Below are positions 37,179-53,748 of a DNA stretch of 64,000 nucleotides, piece after piece (positions within the stretch are counted from its first letter, which is position 1; each line of letters starts with the position of its first letter). Location: contig JACCGJ010008613.1 in NCBI GenBank assembly GCA_013407085.1, positions 120,149-184,148 on the forward strand, given 5' to 3'. The notes beneath the pieces are model-generated. The model did not search any database. It was not told the origin of the DNA and saw only the letters and a list, made by a program, of their open reading frames with translations. The stretch is from Atriophallophorus winterbourni. Lineage: Eukaryota > Platyhelminthes > Trematoda > Plagiorchiida > Microphallidae. The position numbers were made by a program, and so were the translations under genes.

Positions 37179-38720
37179 TTGATCTCCTTCGGTCGATGTT
37201 AACCATGGATGTACATCACAATAGCTTGATTTTTTCATGTTCCGCAGCTTGCGAATGGAAAATCACTTAGATTCGGGAGGAACAATCTCTCGCGCCGCGC
37301 TCGCAGCGATAGACAGTGTTTGGTCAATCGGCGCCAGTTGCACGAAGGCGACGTGATCTGCGTTCAGCTGCCAAGAGCAGTGTCTGCCCCTCCCAAGCTT
37401 GCGGAAGACGCTTTACACAATGTCTTCAATGTGAGTGGTTAAGAGCAAGTTCTTCCTAATTCGCGAGATCAAGGACCAGAGCTTTCATATCTTCTTTGCG
37501 AACATCTAAGCACCGCGATTTCGGTCTGCCCAATGGTCGACTTCCTGGTTTTAACTCATCATAGAGTAGATCTTTTTTAACACAGACATTTTCCATTCTA
37601 TAGACGTGGTCAAGTCACGTAGTTGGGTAAACATGCTACGCAGACCAACCTTTGAAAGCACCTCAGCATTAGTCATTTGTCCATCTACGATATGTGCAAG
37701 ATACGACGGATTCTTCGAAGATGGAAATCATTTAGCTTCTGTCGGTCTCTTGCGTGGATCGTCATGGCTTGTTAACGGTACAATAAAGCATTTAGCACGC
37801 AGCCGCTGTATACCATCATCACTATGTTAACCGTAAAATTACGGATGTCACAGGCACAAGAGTTCAATCGGGACAGAATGACAGCTGCTCTGCCTACTCG
37901 CTTATCAATCTCCGTGTCTAGCGAGAAGTTATCCGCAATGGTTGAACCAAGGTATGAGAAATGATGTACTGATTCAAGCTGACAGTTTTCAGCAGTGATG
38001 ATTTTAGCTGATATAATTCCTTGACCGATATCGTTGGGCTTGCTCATGCTGATTGGTAGCACAAAGTCATTGCATTCCGACAAAAACAGCCCGTTAGTGA
38101 CCAGAGGTGTTCTTGGGATTGAGCAATAAGGGCTGCATCGTCGACAAACAGCAGGTCACGGATTAGCATATCCAGTACATTGGTCTGTGCTCTCAACCGG
38201 ATATGGTTGAACAGCTTTTCATCACTACGCGTGCGTAGGTAAATGCATTCTATTCTCGTCTTAAAAACGTGCTTCAGAAGCAGAGCAAAGAAAATGCCGA
38301 ACGGCGTGGGAGCAAGAACACACCCTTGTTTGACGCCTTGGGGAATTTCCAAGGCTTCTGAACTGAAACCGTTGAAATGGACTGAATCCTTTATACCAGA
38401 CTGAAACGAATAACGAGTTCGAGCATTTTGAAAAGATCCTCTATGCTGACGTAGTAAATGTCTTCGTTAAATCAATATCAACATTGTATAATGGAGAAGA
38501 TCATTCCAACGGTTGATCATACCCTGCAGTAGCCACATTCAGATTCCGAGTAAACTCTATCAGCCAAAACTTGTAGCCGGATCTGTTAGACTTCAGTAAT
38601 CAATTGCCTACAACATTCAGAATGGAGATTCCCCTGTGTTTGTTTCAGTCGTCTCTATCAGCCTTATTCTTAAATCTTCGTATCTCGCATCTCTTGTGGG
38701 ATAAATATAATATACGAATA
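37178..38720 (-). mobile_element. Zinc-finger LINE family B, RT to 3' end
   Basis: The longest family B copy. On the minus strand, decayed RT begins near 38700 (KNKADRDD, HRGIS). It continues with GVKQGCVLAP (38340), IRDLLFVDDAALIAQ (active-site FVDD intact, about 38150) and FSYLGSTIADNFSLD (37950). It passes through VYSGCVLNALLY and HVYRMEN to EELALNHSH and the terminal knuckle near 37260. Several frameshifts and stops. Its 3' end abuts the CR1-like copy at 37178, so one interrupted the other. Confidence 0.85.
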
Positions 38721-39139
38721 TCCTATGGTGTTGTACATCTATGTGTCTTTTATACCATAAATTCTTGAATCGCGAATCTCGAGGAAGAATTATACGTGAA
38801 TTTGAATCGTATGAATGCACGTTTCAACAAGTTTTTATTACGTTGACACACTTTGAATTCTTAATAATATGGTTTTCTATTTCTAAAACCACCACAGGCC
38901 CACACATGCTGTTTTCACCCACCGTATGTTGTACATGTTTGCCCATTATATCGCGAGAATATTTCATATCTTTAGGTCAGTTAACGAATGGTACCGAACC
39001 TTGTAGATGATATTTTCAAACATTGGACAAATAAGCTAAATCTATCAGAACGCAATTTTAATCGAGCTGTTTCTTCAGTAATTTCAGATCGACATTCTCA
39101 CAATCCGGTATTTTGTGGTTAAGTTATGTCAAGTTCACA

Positions 39140-39290
39140 AAACCGCAATCAGCGTAGACCTTGGGGTAATATTCTTACACTTACGAAATCCTCCAGGAAC
39201 TCAAGGGATTGAGTCAAGTACGAAATCCGTGTACGCTCCCCCAATCACAATGATGCAATGTAATGAATTGAATTGTATTGAATTGAATAA
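39140..39290 (+). mobile_element. 3' terminus of RTE-like LINE family A
   Basis: Encodes the family A C-terminus (SSRNSRD, as at 22.3 kb) and 3' sequence cctccaggaactcaagggat. It ends in TGAATTGAATTGTATTGAAT-type pentamer repeats. About 150 bp survive. Confidence 0.75.
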
Positions 39291-39429
39291 CCAACCCAAG
39301 AATTGCAGTGAGAGCAAACCACGCTCACTCGAATCACAGTATGTATTGAATAACAACCAGAATGAATGAATGACAACCAGAACTTAAATAACAGTATTAT
39401 TGAATATTATTGGATGAATGATGATGAAT

Positions 39430-43560
<4,131 letters not shown>

Positions 43561-43582
43561 TGTGTATGACAATTTGTAGCGG

Positions 43583-44005
43583 GTGGGGAAGAGAGAGCAC
43601 GGAAATGATGGCGTCAGTTCAATTCAGGTCAACAGCAGCTGCTGGCGCACATCAGACCACTTATCGCAACCTTCGTGTCATCGGCCCAACATTAACCACG
43701 TAACCCCCCACGTTTCACAGCCACGCACACATCGAGTGCCTCTCAATTCATCCCTGAGGTCAACCCGTCCAATGCTGATCACGTTCACCAACAAATCCCG
43801 CAACACAAGAGAAGCCGATTGGTCAAACGCGTTTATTACGAACAAGACAAATAAAGAAAAGCACGCCCGTCTTATAAATGACAAAACAAACAATCGCAAC
43901 ACTGATCCTCAACATGTCTGTCCCGGTCGTCACTTCGATCTGATTTGTCAATCGATTTCTTGCAAACCGATATACTACAAACAGGGCTTGTTTGACCGAC
44001 ATTGA
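43583..44005 (+). other. Unrecognised 140-codon open frame
   Basis: A plus-strand frame without stops, rich in N, T, R and H, starting at a non-ATG codon in bacterial-style scanning. No domain, signal peptide or splice signals were recognised, and the opposite strand is also open for 74 codons. The sequence is more GC-rich than its neighbourhood. Probably not coding. Confidence 0.2.
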
Positions 44006-44249
44006 CGAATTGCATATCGTTCGATTGCGGCTAACGTTTTCCATCTTCTCATACTTCCTAAGATGTTGTCGTTCGAACCGTTCGAATGTAATAATTCATC
44101 TTAAAAGACCGTGATTGTCATCGTCGATCTTTTCGGTGCTTGTTGCACGTCTGTTGGGTTGGATGGTTGAGTTCTGCATATCATCTGAAATATCATGATT
44201 GGCAGTCATCACTAATGCTCACCGCACCTCCACAAAAAGTCGTGTTCAT

Positions 44250-46738
44250 TCATTCATGATTCAAGATTCAAGATTCAAGATTTATGGTTGAAAAAGCAAT
44301 TAACTTTACAATAACCACAGGGTGGAAATATAGGTACAAATGTATATATAAGTATAAATAAAATCAAAATCAATGGGACAATGATAGCTTATAGTTTGGG
44401 GAAAAATTCGGATTAGCTCTCATATAATCGTCAAGTTTTGATTTGAATATAGATAAGCTGTTTGAGCTTACCAAATCGGAAGGTAGGGAATTCCAAGCAA
44501 AGCACACACGTACCGAATAAAAATACCTGCGGCAGTTCCGTTTGGAATGTGGTATTTCCAACTTGCAACCATGGCCACGGCTGTTGCTGGAAGTTCGAAG
44601 GTGGAATAATATATCCAGGGGGTGGGAAACAGTAGTTAGTATTTTGTATGCGAGGATGAAATCACCTCGCATTCTCCTTTGTGCAAGTGTCCTCATTTCC
44701 AGTTGTCTGAGTCGCCTGGCGAATGACATATTTTCGAAACCAATGACAAGCTTAGAAGCTCTCCGGTATATGCGATCCAGGAGTAAGATGTCTTTTTGGA
44801 GCCATGGTGTCCAGGCTTGTGCGGCATAATCTAGAACCGGGTGTATATATGTATTCATCATGAGAGGAAAACACCCCGGGGAAAAACGTCCAAATATCCG
44901 CCGTAGCATGCCGAGCAGCCGAGACGCGCTTTTGTAAACGGTTTTGCATTGTAGACCATTTTTCAAACTGCCGCAAATCCAGACACCTAGGTCCTTTTTT
45001 TCAGTGTACTCCAGGTTAATGTCGCCGAGCTTGTATGGATAGAAAAAGCCAAGGTCACGACCAATCTGAATCATCTTCGACTTTTGCATATTCAATGACA
45101 GTTTATTTTCAGATGACCAGTTGAACAAAGCACTCAAATCGTTTTGCAGCAAGATACAATCGTCAGCATTTCTGATTTGCCTCCATACTTTTATATCATC
45201 AGCAAACAAAACCATCTTACTATCATTTGGTAGTGGTATATCGTTCATATAGACTAGAAACAGTATTGGTCCAAGCACTGAGCCTTGTGGAACTCCGCTA
45301 GTGACATCGATGTTCTTCGATAATAGGCCGTCCACACGAACTCGGATGTGTCTGTTGCTGAGGTAATCTCTTAGCAATTCGTATAGTCTTCCAACAACAC
45401 CGTGTTTCTTTAGCTTGTTCAAGAGTAAATTGTGATCAACTCTGTCGAACGCTTTAGAAATGTCCAGGTAGCACGCATGAATACAGCCCCCCGCATCTAC
45501 AATCCTCGTCCAATCGTCTAAGCTTGTCAGCAAATTTGTTAGACAAGAGCGATTTCTGCGAAATCCATGTTGGGCAACTGCCAAAAGTTGATTCGTTTCC
45601 AGATGTCGCACGATTTCTGCGGTTATTATTCGCTCAAAAACTTTTGATACCGAAGACAGCAAGGTCACCGGCCTGTAATTTTTAACATCAGAACGCAACC
45701 ACCTTTGTAAATGGGTATTATTTGTCCCAGTTTCCAGTCTTGTGGCACTACGCCAGCTTGGAGCAAATTATTAAACATGCAAGATAGAGGTTCAGATAGC
45801 TGCGCATGGCAGGTTTTGAGCAGCTTTGGAGTTATCTCGTCTGGTCCTGGAGATTTCTTTACGTTTAATTTTCGTAAGTACTGCGCTACCACCATCGGAG
45901 TAATCAATACTTCACTCAAGGTCGGTCGGTCAAGTCGAACGATTGGTTCCTAATCAGGCTCCATGGATTTCGGCGCAAAAACTCCGGCATAAAAGTCTGC
46001 TAATAGGTCAGCGGTCTGATTTATGGATTCTATGAAGCCGGACGACGTTTTCAGGGCAAAGACTCCTGGTTTAATATTTGTTCTATCGTTTACAAGTCTA
46101 TACAAGAGCTTCGGATTCTGGTGCATCTGAGTAATCAATTGCGATTGGAACGCTTGTTTATCATCTCGAATTAAGCTGATAACTTTGTTTCTCAGTCGTG
46201 TAAATTGTGCCCAAGAATCAGCTGTGTTGGTAGCCTTGTGAAACTCCCACGCTACTGCCCTTTGTTTCATCCACTTTTTAGTCCTGCTTCGTAGTAAAAA
46301 TTTATTTCGTTGAGACGTTTTCTTCAAAGCAAACATTGAATGTTCCTCCAATATAGATTTGAGGTGCTGTAAGAGAGATCGCCAATGACTATCCGGATCG
46401 GAGTAATCCAGTTGTGCGAAACTAGTGCTTTGTAACTCGGCACACAGAGCACGGTAGTTCACCATTCTGACGCATTTTGTCCCGTCACTATTGCGTCTAG
46501 CGCTACAAACGTACTCGAATTCTAGGACAACGTGATCGCTTCGTCCGATCGGCGGTTTATAAACGATATTCTCAACAGCTGTGGGATCTGATGTAAGTAT
46601 AAGGTCCAAGGTAGACGGCTGGTCTGATCCTCTCATACGAGTAAATCCAAAAACGTGGTTATAAAGGGGTGCCTAATCCAAAACGGCTCGAAGTTCATTT
46701 TCAAGTGTCTCTGATGGATGATCATTCCGTCTATAGAG
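44250..46738 (-). mobile_element. CR1-like LINE, best-preserved copy, 5'-truncated
   Basis: The minus strand runs from the last part of the endonuclease (LENELRAVLD, RGSDQPSTLDL, about 46720-46580) through the linker to a stop (TAG at about 45951). The same frame then goes on EPIVRLDRPTLSEV and KSPGPDEITPKLL. A one-base shift at about 45695 (YKGG/LRSDVKNYRPV) leads into a 442-codon frame (45698-44370) with QHGFRRNRSCLT, ISKAFDRVDHNL, SGVPQGSVLGP, the active site VLFADDIKVW, and DLGVWICGSLK. It ends SPNYKLSLSH. The 3' end has (GATTCAA)n repeats on the plus strand (44262-44283). Only two lesions in about 780 codons indicate a recent insertion. Confidence 0.9.
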
Positions 46739-46739
46739 C

Positions 46740-48555
46740 TGGGGAAATTTGAAATACACTAACCAAATAAGTTTAAGAGTAGTTACTTTATTCAGTCACA
46801 GAGGACAAATATCAGTAACAAGGCTCCTATACATTTTCCGGGACTAATCGGCGCCATGTGATTCACTGGCGTGTTTTTTCATTTACATCTCGATGTGTTG
46901 CATGTAAAAGCTGTCTTGGTGATTCCTGTTGGCTTTCGTAAATTATGGTCAAGCTGACACAAATTTAAGCGAATGCACGGAAGACAGAAAATCATCGATT
47001 GTTTACCTCTAAGGAAGCTTGTCGACTGTGACTTATATATGACACATAGTGCTCGTAATCTCAACTTGGGTTCCGAAAGAAATTAAGTACCGGCGACAAC
47101 AGCATCTGCATGAGTGTTTCAAAAAGTGTAGAAAACAACGCATGCGATCATACACTGTTTTAGTGATTTTATCAAGCTGACGATTAGGATATCAGTAACT
47201 AGCTCTTCAAAATATTCGAAATTGGAAATTACCTACCGAGGACGCTTCAAATTTCTGTGTCCTCCCAATTGTGCACGAATGTATCAGATCATTTTACCAG
47301 TTTCAATTCATAAGTTTTTGAAATTCAAAGAGGTGTTAAAACGAGGATTGGGTCGCTGTTAGACATTTTCTTTGTTCTGCTACTAAGTATTTTTTCTGTA
47401 AAGCAGAGAAGTTATCTCGTTTATCAACTTGAATCGTTTAGAGCGCAACCCAAGGAAAGAGATATACTTATTTGTAACATGTAGTATGCAGATGATGTAA
47501 TCGTCCGGCTCACTGATAAAAACAGAGTTCGAAGCGTCATCTTAGAGCGGGAGTAGAGCAGAGGCTGCCTTCGGCTGATTAACGGGGGCCCCACCAACAG
47601 CGCTTAAACGCCATAGATTGACCCGAAATGCCATGAAGGTCGCGAAAGAGACTGTAACACACGAATTCGAAGTTCTGTTCATGTGAGACCGTGTGGAGTA
47701 AGCTATATAATGAAGCGGCATCGACCAACCGAATAAAACAGCTTCTAGTTCACAAAGCATGTAGATAACTTGCAAGTAGACTAAAGATTTTCAAACAGAA
47801 GATAAATCACACAACAGTGAACATACAGAAATAAATACTGGAGCACCATCAAGAATGGTGTGATCGCATTGATCACGTAAGTGTCAACTTTGTTTAATTA
47901 AATTGCATGAAAACCCTTTTTTGAATCAAAGATATCACCACCAAATCGTCAAATAACGTGTGTTCATCTTAGTACATTTCTTAAGCATACAAACATCACG
48001 TGACTCATATCAATGGACTGCAATAGGCAAACATATTTTGCCTATAATGGTCAGCATGACAGCCACAATTTGACATCATATGGATTTTATTTTCTTAGGT
48101 TTCACACCCATTCGCAACATCAGTTGCGCGCAATGCCAAATGGATTTCGGGCAACGGGAATTGGGAGCGACTTATGTGGAACAAGAAATGAAGCTTCGAC
48201 AGTGTATTGATGAACCGCAAAAATTTTTCAAGCCATGGTAAGTGTATCGGTCATTAGGTCATCTTTTTGCCAAAAAATGAATAACAATCATTGAAGATTT
48301 ATAGAAAAGAATAATATAATCGCCATGACTGCTCGGCCAGAAATCACTAGGTAATTATCAAGTGTAATTCAAGTGGTAATGGGGAAATAACTTGTATACT
48401 ATTCCCAAGAAACTTCGTGAAAATGTCTCAATATAACTCTTATATATCTGCTACGGCATTCCCGCGACGCGCCTTTGGCTCTCCCAGCGGCTAGGGTGAA
48501 AAGTAAGCAAGCTAGGGCTATAAATATTCTTCAAGATTTTTATCTGGGATGCTGA
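46740..48555. other. Gene-free stretch
   Basis: No gene recognised. A YADDVIV reading at about 47490 on the plus strand recalls an RT active site, but the flanks do not continue as RT. Otherwise no repeat could be named. Confidence 0.3.
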
Positions 48556-48559
48556 AACG

Positions 48560-50462
48560 TAAGGACACTGCTAGATGTTGATAGTGAAGCCATCACGGTG
48601 TGCTCATTTATTAGACTACGGGGTAGACGTTGTTTTTCTCTCTGTGGTTCGCCTACCTGGGCACGGATCCAAACCGATTAAGGTCCCCGGAGTCGATACT
48701 GGTTTCTTTATAGTGGGCCTGAATATGGATCTCGTCAGCACCGAGTAGCGATTGCTCACAGTGATCACGCCAAGTAAGCACTAATGCCATGAACGCCTGT
48801 GTATCCGAGAATTGCACTGGTCCGGCTGAGGTGGTATCCTTTCAATATTACTATCGTTTCGCTGTACGCCCAAACGTTATGTGCTGACCAAAGTGCTGAA
48901 AACGTATACTATAAGCAGCTTCAGTTCGTAGTTGACAGAGTAAGTGGCTGGCGATTGGAATGCACGTAACGGACCAGCAGATGATACAACGAAGCGAATC
49001 TTCGAAAGATTTGGCCTACGGCGATGGTGTGAGAACGGTGATCGATTAATCGAGTTTGCGGCCTACAATCATTTATGTGCCTGCAACACTAAACTCCAAC
49101 ACTCTAAGAAACACTTGGTTACATGGCACTCCAATGATAGTAAGACGTCGAATCCGATCGATTATATCCTAATTCGCGCAAGCTGGAAGTCATCAGTGCT
49201 GCACTGTAGGTCTTATCGTGGAGCAGAAACGAAGAACGCAGCAGGCACTAATCACACTCTCGTTCACGCGAAGCTCCGAATTCGCCTGCTAAACCGCCAA
49301 ATGAAAACTCCTAGAAAGCGTTTAAACTTAGCAGCCTTAGGAAACCCAAACCAACGTAAGAAGCTCATTGATGATATTGCTGATCAGTTGGATGGGAGTG
49401 ATGCCCAAGTTAATAAACAGTGGTACAAACTGAAGGCCGCTACTCAGAATGCGGCATTAAAAATTCTAGTCAACGTTTCTCGCCACCAGCGAGACTGGAT
49501 CTCCTCAAACGCCATCAAGCTATTTGCAAAAGCAAGAGATGCCCATTGCTTCTGATTACCGCGTTCTTGGGAGAGCTCCTACACGATCATACGTAGGGAT
49601 TGTTAGCTATACTGGGCGGAAATTGCATCTGAAATGGAAGCTGCAGCGCGCATAGGAGACTCTGAAAAACTGTTTCGCCTGATTCGCACGCACCGCACCG
49701 CTGTAGTTTTAGCACGAACATTCGAGATTTGTCGGGACAGCTTATATTTGACTATAATAACAAGATAGATAGGTGGGTTGAACATTTCAGTCAGCTGCTG
49801 AACCTCCCGTCAGCTATCAATACAGTAATCACTGCCCTGGTACATAGCTGCGGCTAACCGATAAAATGCGATGTCCCATCAGAGTACAAGATCTCAAGTT
49901 TTGTAACGAACGAAGAACTGTAAATCGTTAAGTGATGATGGAACTTTCGTTGAACTTATTAAATCATGTGCTGACGCATTATTAGCTATACTGCACAATC
50001 TGTTTTGTTCTACCTGGGAGACGAAAGTTTTCCCATCGGACAGGGGGATTTCTATCATCCTACCACTGCCCAAACGTGGATATATATCTGTGTGCTCCAA
50101 CTACCGTGTAATAAGTCTCACCGATACCGCAGTTTAATTTTTTGCGACGCTAATGCTCAATCGGTTGTCCACCGAACGAAATCTGCGTACTAGAGTCAAC
50201 AAGGTGGGTTTGGCATCGTGATTGGATGCGTAGACCAAATATTCACTTTGCGCAAGATTCTGGGGCACCGCGCACAGTACGAACAGCAAACAATAGCTTC
50301 TTTTTTGATTTCCGCGTCGCTTTTGATTCTGTAGACCGTGGCTATTTATGGGACATCATGCTATCGTATGGGGTCCCCTTGGAGCATGTTAGCCTAATTC
50401 GAGCCTATTACAACTCTACAAGAGCACCGGTTCGCGTCTACGGTGAAGAATCTCGCGAATTA
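48560..50462 (+). mobile_element. RTE-like LINE fragment: endonuclease, linker, start of RT
   Basis: Interrupted endonuclease N-terminus from about 48590 (KPIKVPGVDTG, ALVRLR, ITIVSLYAQ). Then an open 203-codon frame (48944-49555) with AGDWNARNGPADD, ENGDRLIEFA, HLVTWHSND, IDYILIRASWKSSV and SYRGAET, the endonuclease C-terminus and linker. RT starts near 50190 and reads FDFRVAFDSVDRG and MLSYGVP; YNSTRAPVRVYGEES follows. It is cut off before the catalytic DD motif at about 50462, exactly where a hammerhead repeat array begins. Clade assignment tentative. Confidence 0.85.
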
Positions 50463-50942
50463 AGATTCTGTAATTGAACATCGTGGTTCTATGTAAGAAC
50501 CCTATTTGACAGTGACATTCAAGTGTAATTTTGTTTACCACTTCACCACTGTTTCCAGGCTCATTGATCTTGATCTTATTGCATCCACTTAATGACTGCA
50601 AATAACATGAAACATGGTTGTGGTATATAAGACATGGGGATGTGAGGACCACGTTAATTTGGTCATTTATAAGCGCCTCTATCGCTTGGCCATAACCACT
50701 TTGTGATTCTGTATTTGAAAATCGTGGTTACTTGTAAGAACCCTATTCAACAGTGAAATACAAGTATAACTTTGCTTAACACTATTCCACTGTTCATTTT
50801 TCATCGACGGCAAACAACCAGAAACCTATTGTGGATTGTAAGTTTAGAGGATGTGAGCACCATTATGCATTGGTAATTTATCCAAGTTTTGTTCGCGTGA
50901 CCGGGGTTATCACTTTTATTCAGCGAATGTAGAACGAAAACT
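50463..50942 (+). repeat. Tandem dimer of a hammerhead-bearing unit
   Basis: Two head-to-tail units begin gattctgtaattgaac (50464) and gattctgtatttgaaa (50705), 241 bp apart. They share aagaaccctattt, caagtgtaa, and a relic hammerhead: AATGACTGC, AAATAACATGAAAC and GTTGTGG in unit 1; ATCGACGGC, AAACAACCAGAAACC and TTGTGG in unit 2. The second unit lacks about 30 bp before the ribozyme. Both cores are mutated. The array sits at the 3' breakpoint of the preceding LINE. Confidence 0.7.
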
Positions 50943-52395
50943 GTAGAATGGTAAGTGAATGCACAATATATAAGGTACACTATTGAGGTCAGTGCAAAAC
51001 TCGCGCCGTAAAACCAGTATAATGGAAACATGGGCAACATTACGGCGATTCAAGCCCGATGGATGTCATACTCTTGCCAACATGATCAACGTCGAATAAC
51101 AGATCGATAACGTTCTAGATAGTAATAACGGCAAACAAAAAATGAATGTAGGCACAACAACAACACCTTATCCTCTTTTATCGTTATACTGTTTACAAAA
51201 AAGCCAAAAACGACAACGTCGTAAATACAATGCAACACTCCTAATTATACAAAACACATCACCTCCCGTTTCTTGAAGGTGTATTAGTCTCATTGAGCGA
51301 AGGCACAAATTAGAATTCCCGCTTAAACAGCCCATGTTGAGGATACAATGCTTACTGCATTAATCGAATGTCCTGAAACTGTCGAACGGAATTACCGTAC
51401 TGTCATATGGCAACTCTGGGTTCCCGCCTCCGTATGCACCCCACAACTTACCATCTACCATCAGAAAAATAATATTCAGAAAACAAAGATGAATCCATAA
51501 ATTGCATAAATGGGAATTAATTGTCAGGCTCTGGTCACCATTGACGGAAAATGTAGAACGATTATCGTAGTATTGCAATTGTAAGGTAAATTTAGGCTAA
51601 TAATAAAACGCAGGCAACGTAATGCGAAGACTCACAAATGGGAACAATGGGTAATGCCCAGGAGGGCAATTCAAGTGCGAACCATCAAGTTCGTAAAACG
51701 GATCGATAAGTTTATAGACCAGAGTAACGGCAGATAAGATATGCAGAAAAGACAAACGAGAAAACTGATACCAATCTTTAAAATATAAATTTATTATTGA
51801 GAAATAGGTCCTACTGCAGCAATAGAGCTGATAGAATGTTACTTAGAGATGTGCAATGGGACACCAAACATACTAGCGTTAGATGAGGTCTAAATTTCAA
51901 AACAGCACGGAAAGCCCATGAGCCTTAATGCAGATGATCCGATGAGACCCAAATTCATACCGCTTCGAAAGACGTCCGTTGATTCGAAAAACACCAATAT
52001 ATTTCCGTACGTTCAATGAGACTATTCGCTTCCATATAACCCTACCCACTCAATTCATTATACACATAATATTCATGGTTTCTAAATGGGGTGTTTTATT
52101 TCAAAAACCTCACAAGAGTGGTTCGTGTCACCGCTTTCATTCTGAAATTTTTTTTCCCTTTTCGAGCCCGATAAATGGTCAAGTGGCTCCTAGGGGTTGC
52201 GGCAAAGTGACAACGTATCTCAAGCAACCAGTGGCGAAAGGAATGTTCAGAGGTTAGTGAGTAACATATCAACCGTAGTTGGTATCGAACATTTAGCGAT
52301 TCATTAAATTGTTTTGGTATACAAAACTTCATATGATATGAAAGCATGAATTAAGCGTGACAGTCCTCTTAAAAAATATTATTGCCTAATCGTGA
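50943..52395. other. Gene-free stretch
   Basis: No gene recognised. An exon-length block at about 52150-52256 (VAPRGCGKVTTYLKQPVAKG) is followed by a possible donor, AGAG|GTTAGTG, but has no identifiable homologue. Confidence 0.25.
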
Positions 52396-52399
52396 TCGG

Positions 52400-52560
52400 T
52401 CAAACCTCAGATGGCAGCTCTAGCCGTGCAACATCTGACCACAAGTTGAATTTCGCCTGTTCGAGCTCCAACACTGGCAGAGAATATGCACCGATGATGA
52501 GCTGAATAAAGAGCGAAACTCGGGCCCAGTGCAACTGAGTAACTTTGGAGTAGGCAACAT
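52400..52560 (+). repeat. Hammerhead SINE-like repeat (family 2), decayed
   Basis: A B-box-like GTTCGAGCTCC (52459-52469) lies just upstream of a hammerhead-like core. GCACCG is followed by ATGATGAG (C3 replaced by A), stem II GCT/AGC, GAAA (52515-52518), CTCGGG, CC and CAGTGC. GCAC/GTGC pairs as stem I. Loss of C3 and a CC instead of UH at the cleavage site predict inactivity. Homologous to 63.13-63.31 kb. Confidence 0.6.
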
Positions 52561-53748
52561 GGTACGTCTCAATAATTTCGATTCGTTATTTACCACTTGC
52601 ATAAATTTCACGAGAAGCGCGATAATCTGTTAACCATTACACTACAATGTAGTTTTAGGTTCTATTTAATTAATAATAGTTTATCAGCTGTTTAAGCGCT
52701 CACGTCTGCTGCACTTACACATCGGCGTGGTACTCTTTGCTATCATGTAATGCAGATACCGGGGTTAGTTTCAGTATTCCTTCACACCGTGTATTAACTA
52801 GAAATGACGTTATAATTCACGCTGCTATTGACCAAGATTGATACAACAAAGTTTTGTATGAGCATTTTAAATCTATCAAGGAAAACACGTTTTCCTAATC
52901 TTACTTCTCTTTTGAATACTCTATCCTAAATGCTATTGAGGCCACCCACTTGCTCCGGACTGACTGGTCTCGAGCTATAAATCGATTGGTTCATTACGTA
53001 TGTGACTACTCATGAGTACCAAGTCCTTTGAAATATTCACAAAGTTGATCACAACTGTCCATAAGGAATCACAGGACGAGTTTCGGTTTTATAAGAGCTC
53101 AGCAGCAGTGCATATCAACTCCGCTTAGGGTGGGACTCCAATCCCAACCATCAACATTATAGTCTGATAGTCTGGTCTACCGTTCGTCGTTTGACCGATC
53201 GCGATTAAGCATTCATGAAACTTTTTCCAAACTGGCACACGTGAGTAGTGTTACGTGCCTGACCAGTCGTGAAGAAGCTGGCAACATCTGTTCGGTCTCC
53301 CAAACGATTTAATATCCGTGTCACTCACTAGTCCATTATTTTACTAGCCAAACAGAAAGCATTATGTTTGGAGGACACATTCTATTGTCTATTTCTAACG
53401 GTATATTACTGTCTGATGTTCTCTATGAATGTTCTCTCACTCTTGGATCGTCCTGCAGTATTTGTGATTGTTAAGTCGTCCAGAATTATTGGAGACCCTT
53501 CAACGTCAGAAGCACTTATCGTGCTAATGTTTCACAGGGGCGAAGTAGCAGACGTATATATGAAATCGATAGCTGGAGCGCCAAAAGTTAAACGGAAAAC
53601 AAGAAATTGTCAATGTGTTGCATAAAATGCAGCAATATATTTGGAAATTACGTTTATCCTCGGGTTTGGACAAGACGAAAAGGGAAAATGTCGTCAACAT
53701 TGATATTGATTGAAGAAATTATTTTCCAATATGCCACAACCATGGCAG

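Noticed and set aside
38905..39120. Exon-like blocks (GPHMLFSPTVCCTCLP; VDDIFKHWTNKLNLSERNF) as a host gene
   Set aside because: Splice-site-like borders exist but frames do not join consistently and nothing matches a known family.
43583..44005. 140-codon ORF as a host gene
   Set aside because: Start codon is not ATG, no domain, no splice context, and the opposite strand is open as well.
47480..47790. YADDVIV on the plus strand as an RT active site
   Set aside because: The neighbouring residues do not continue as any RT block and several stops follow at once; a four-residue match is not enough.
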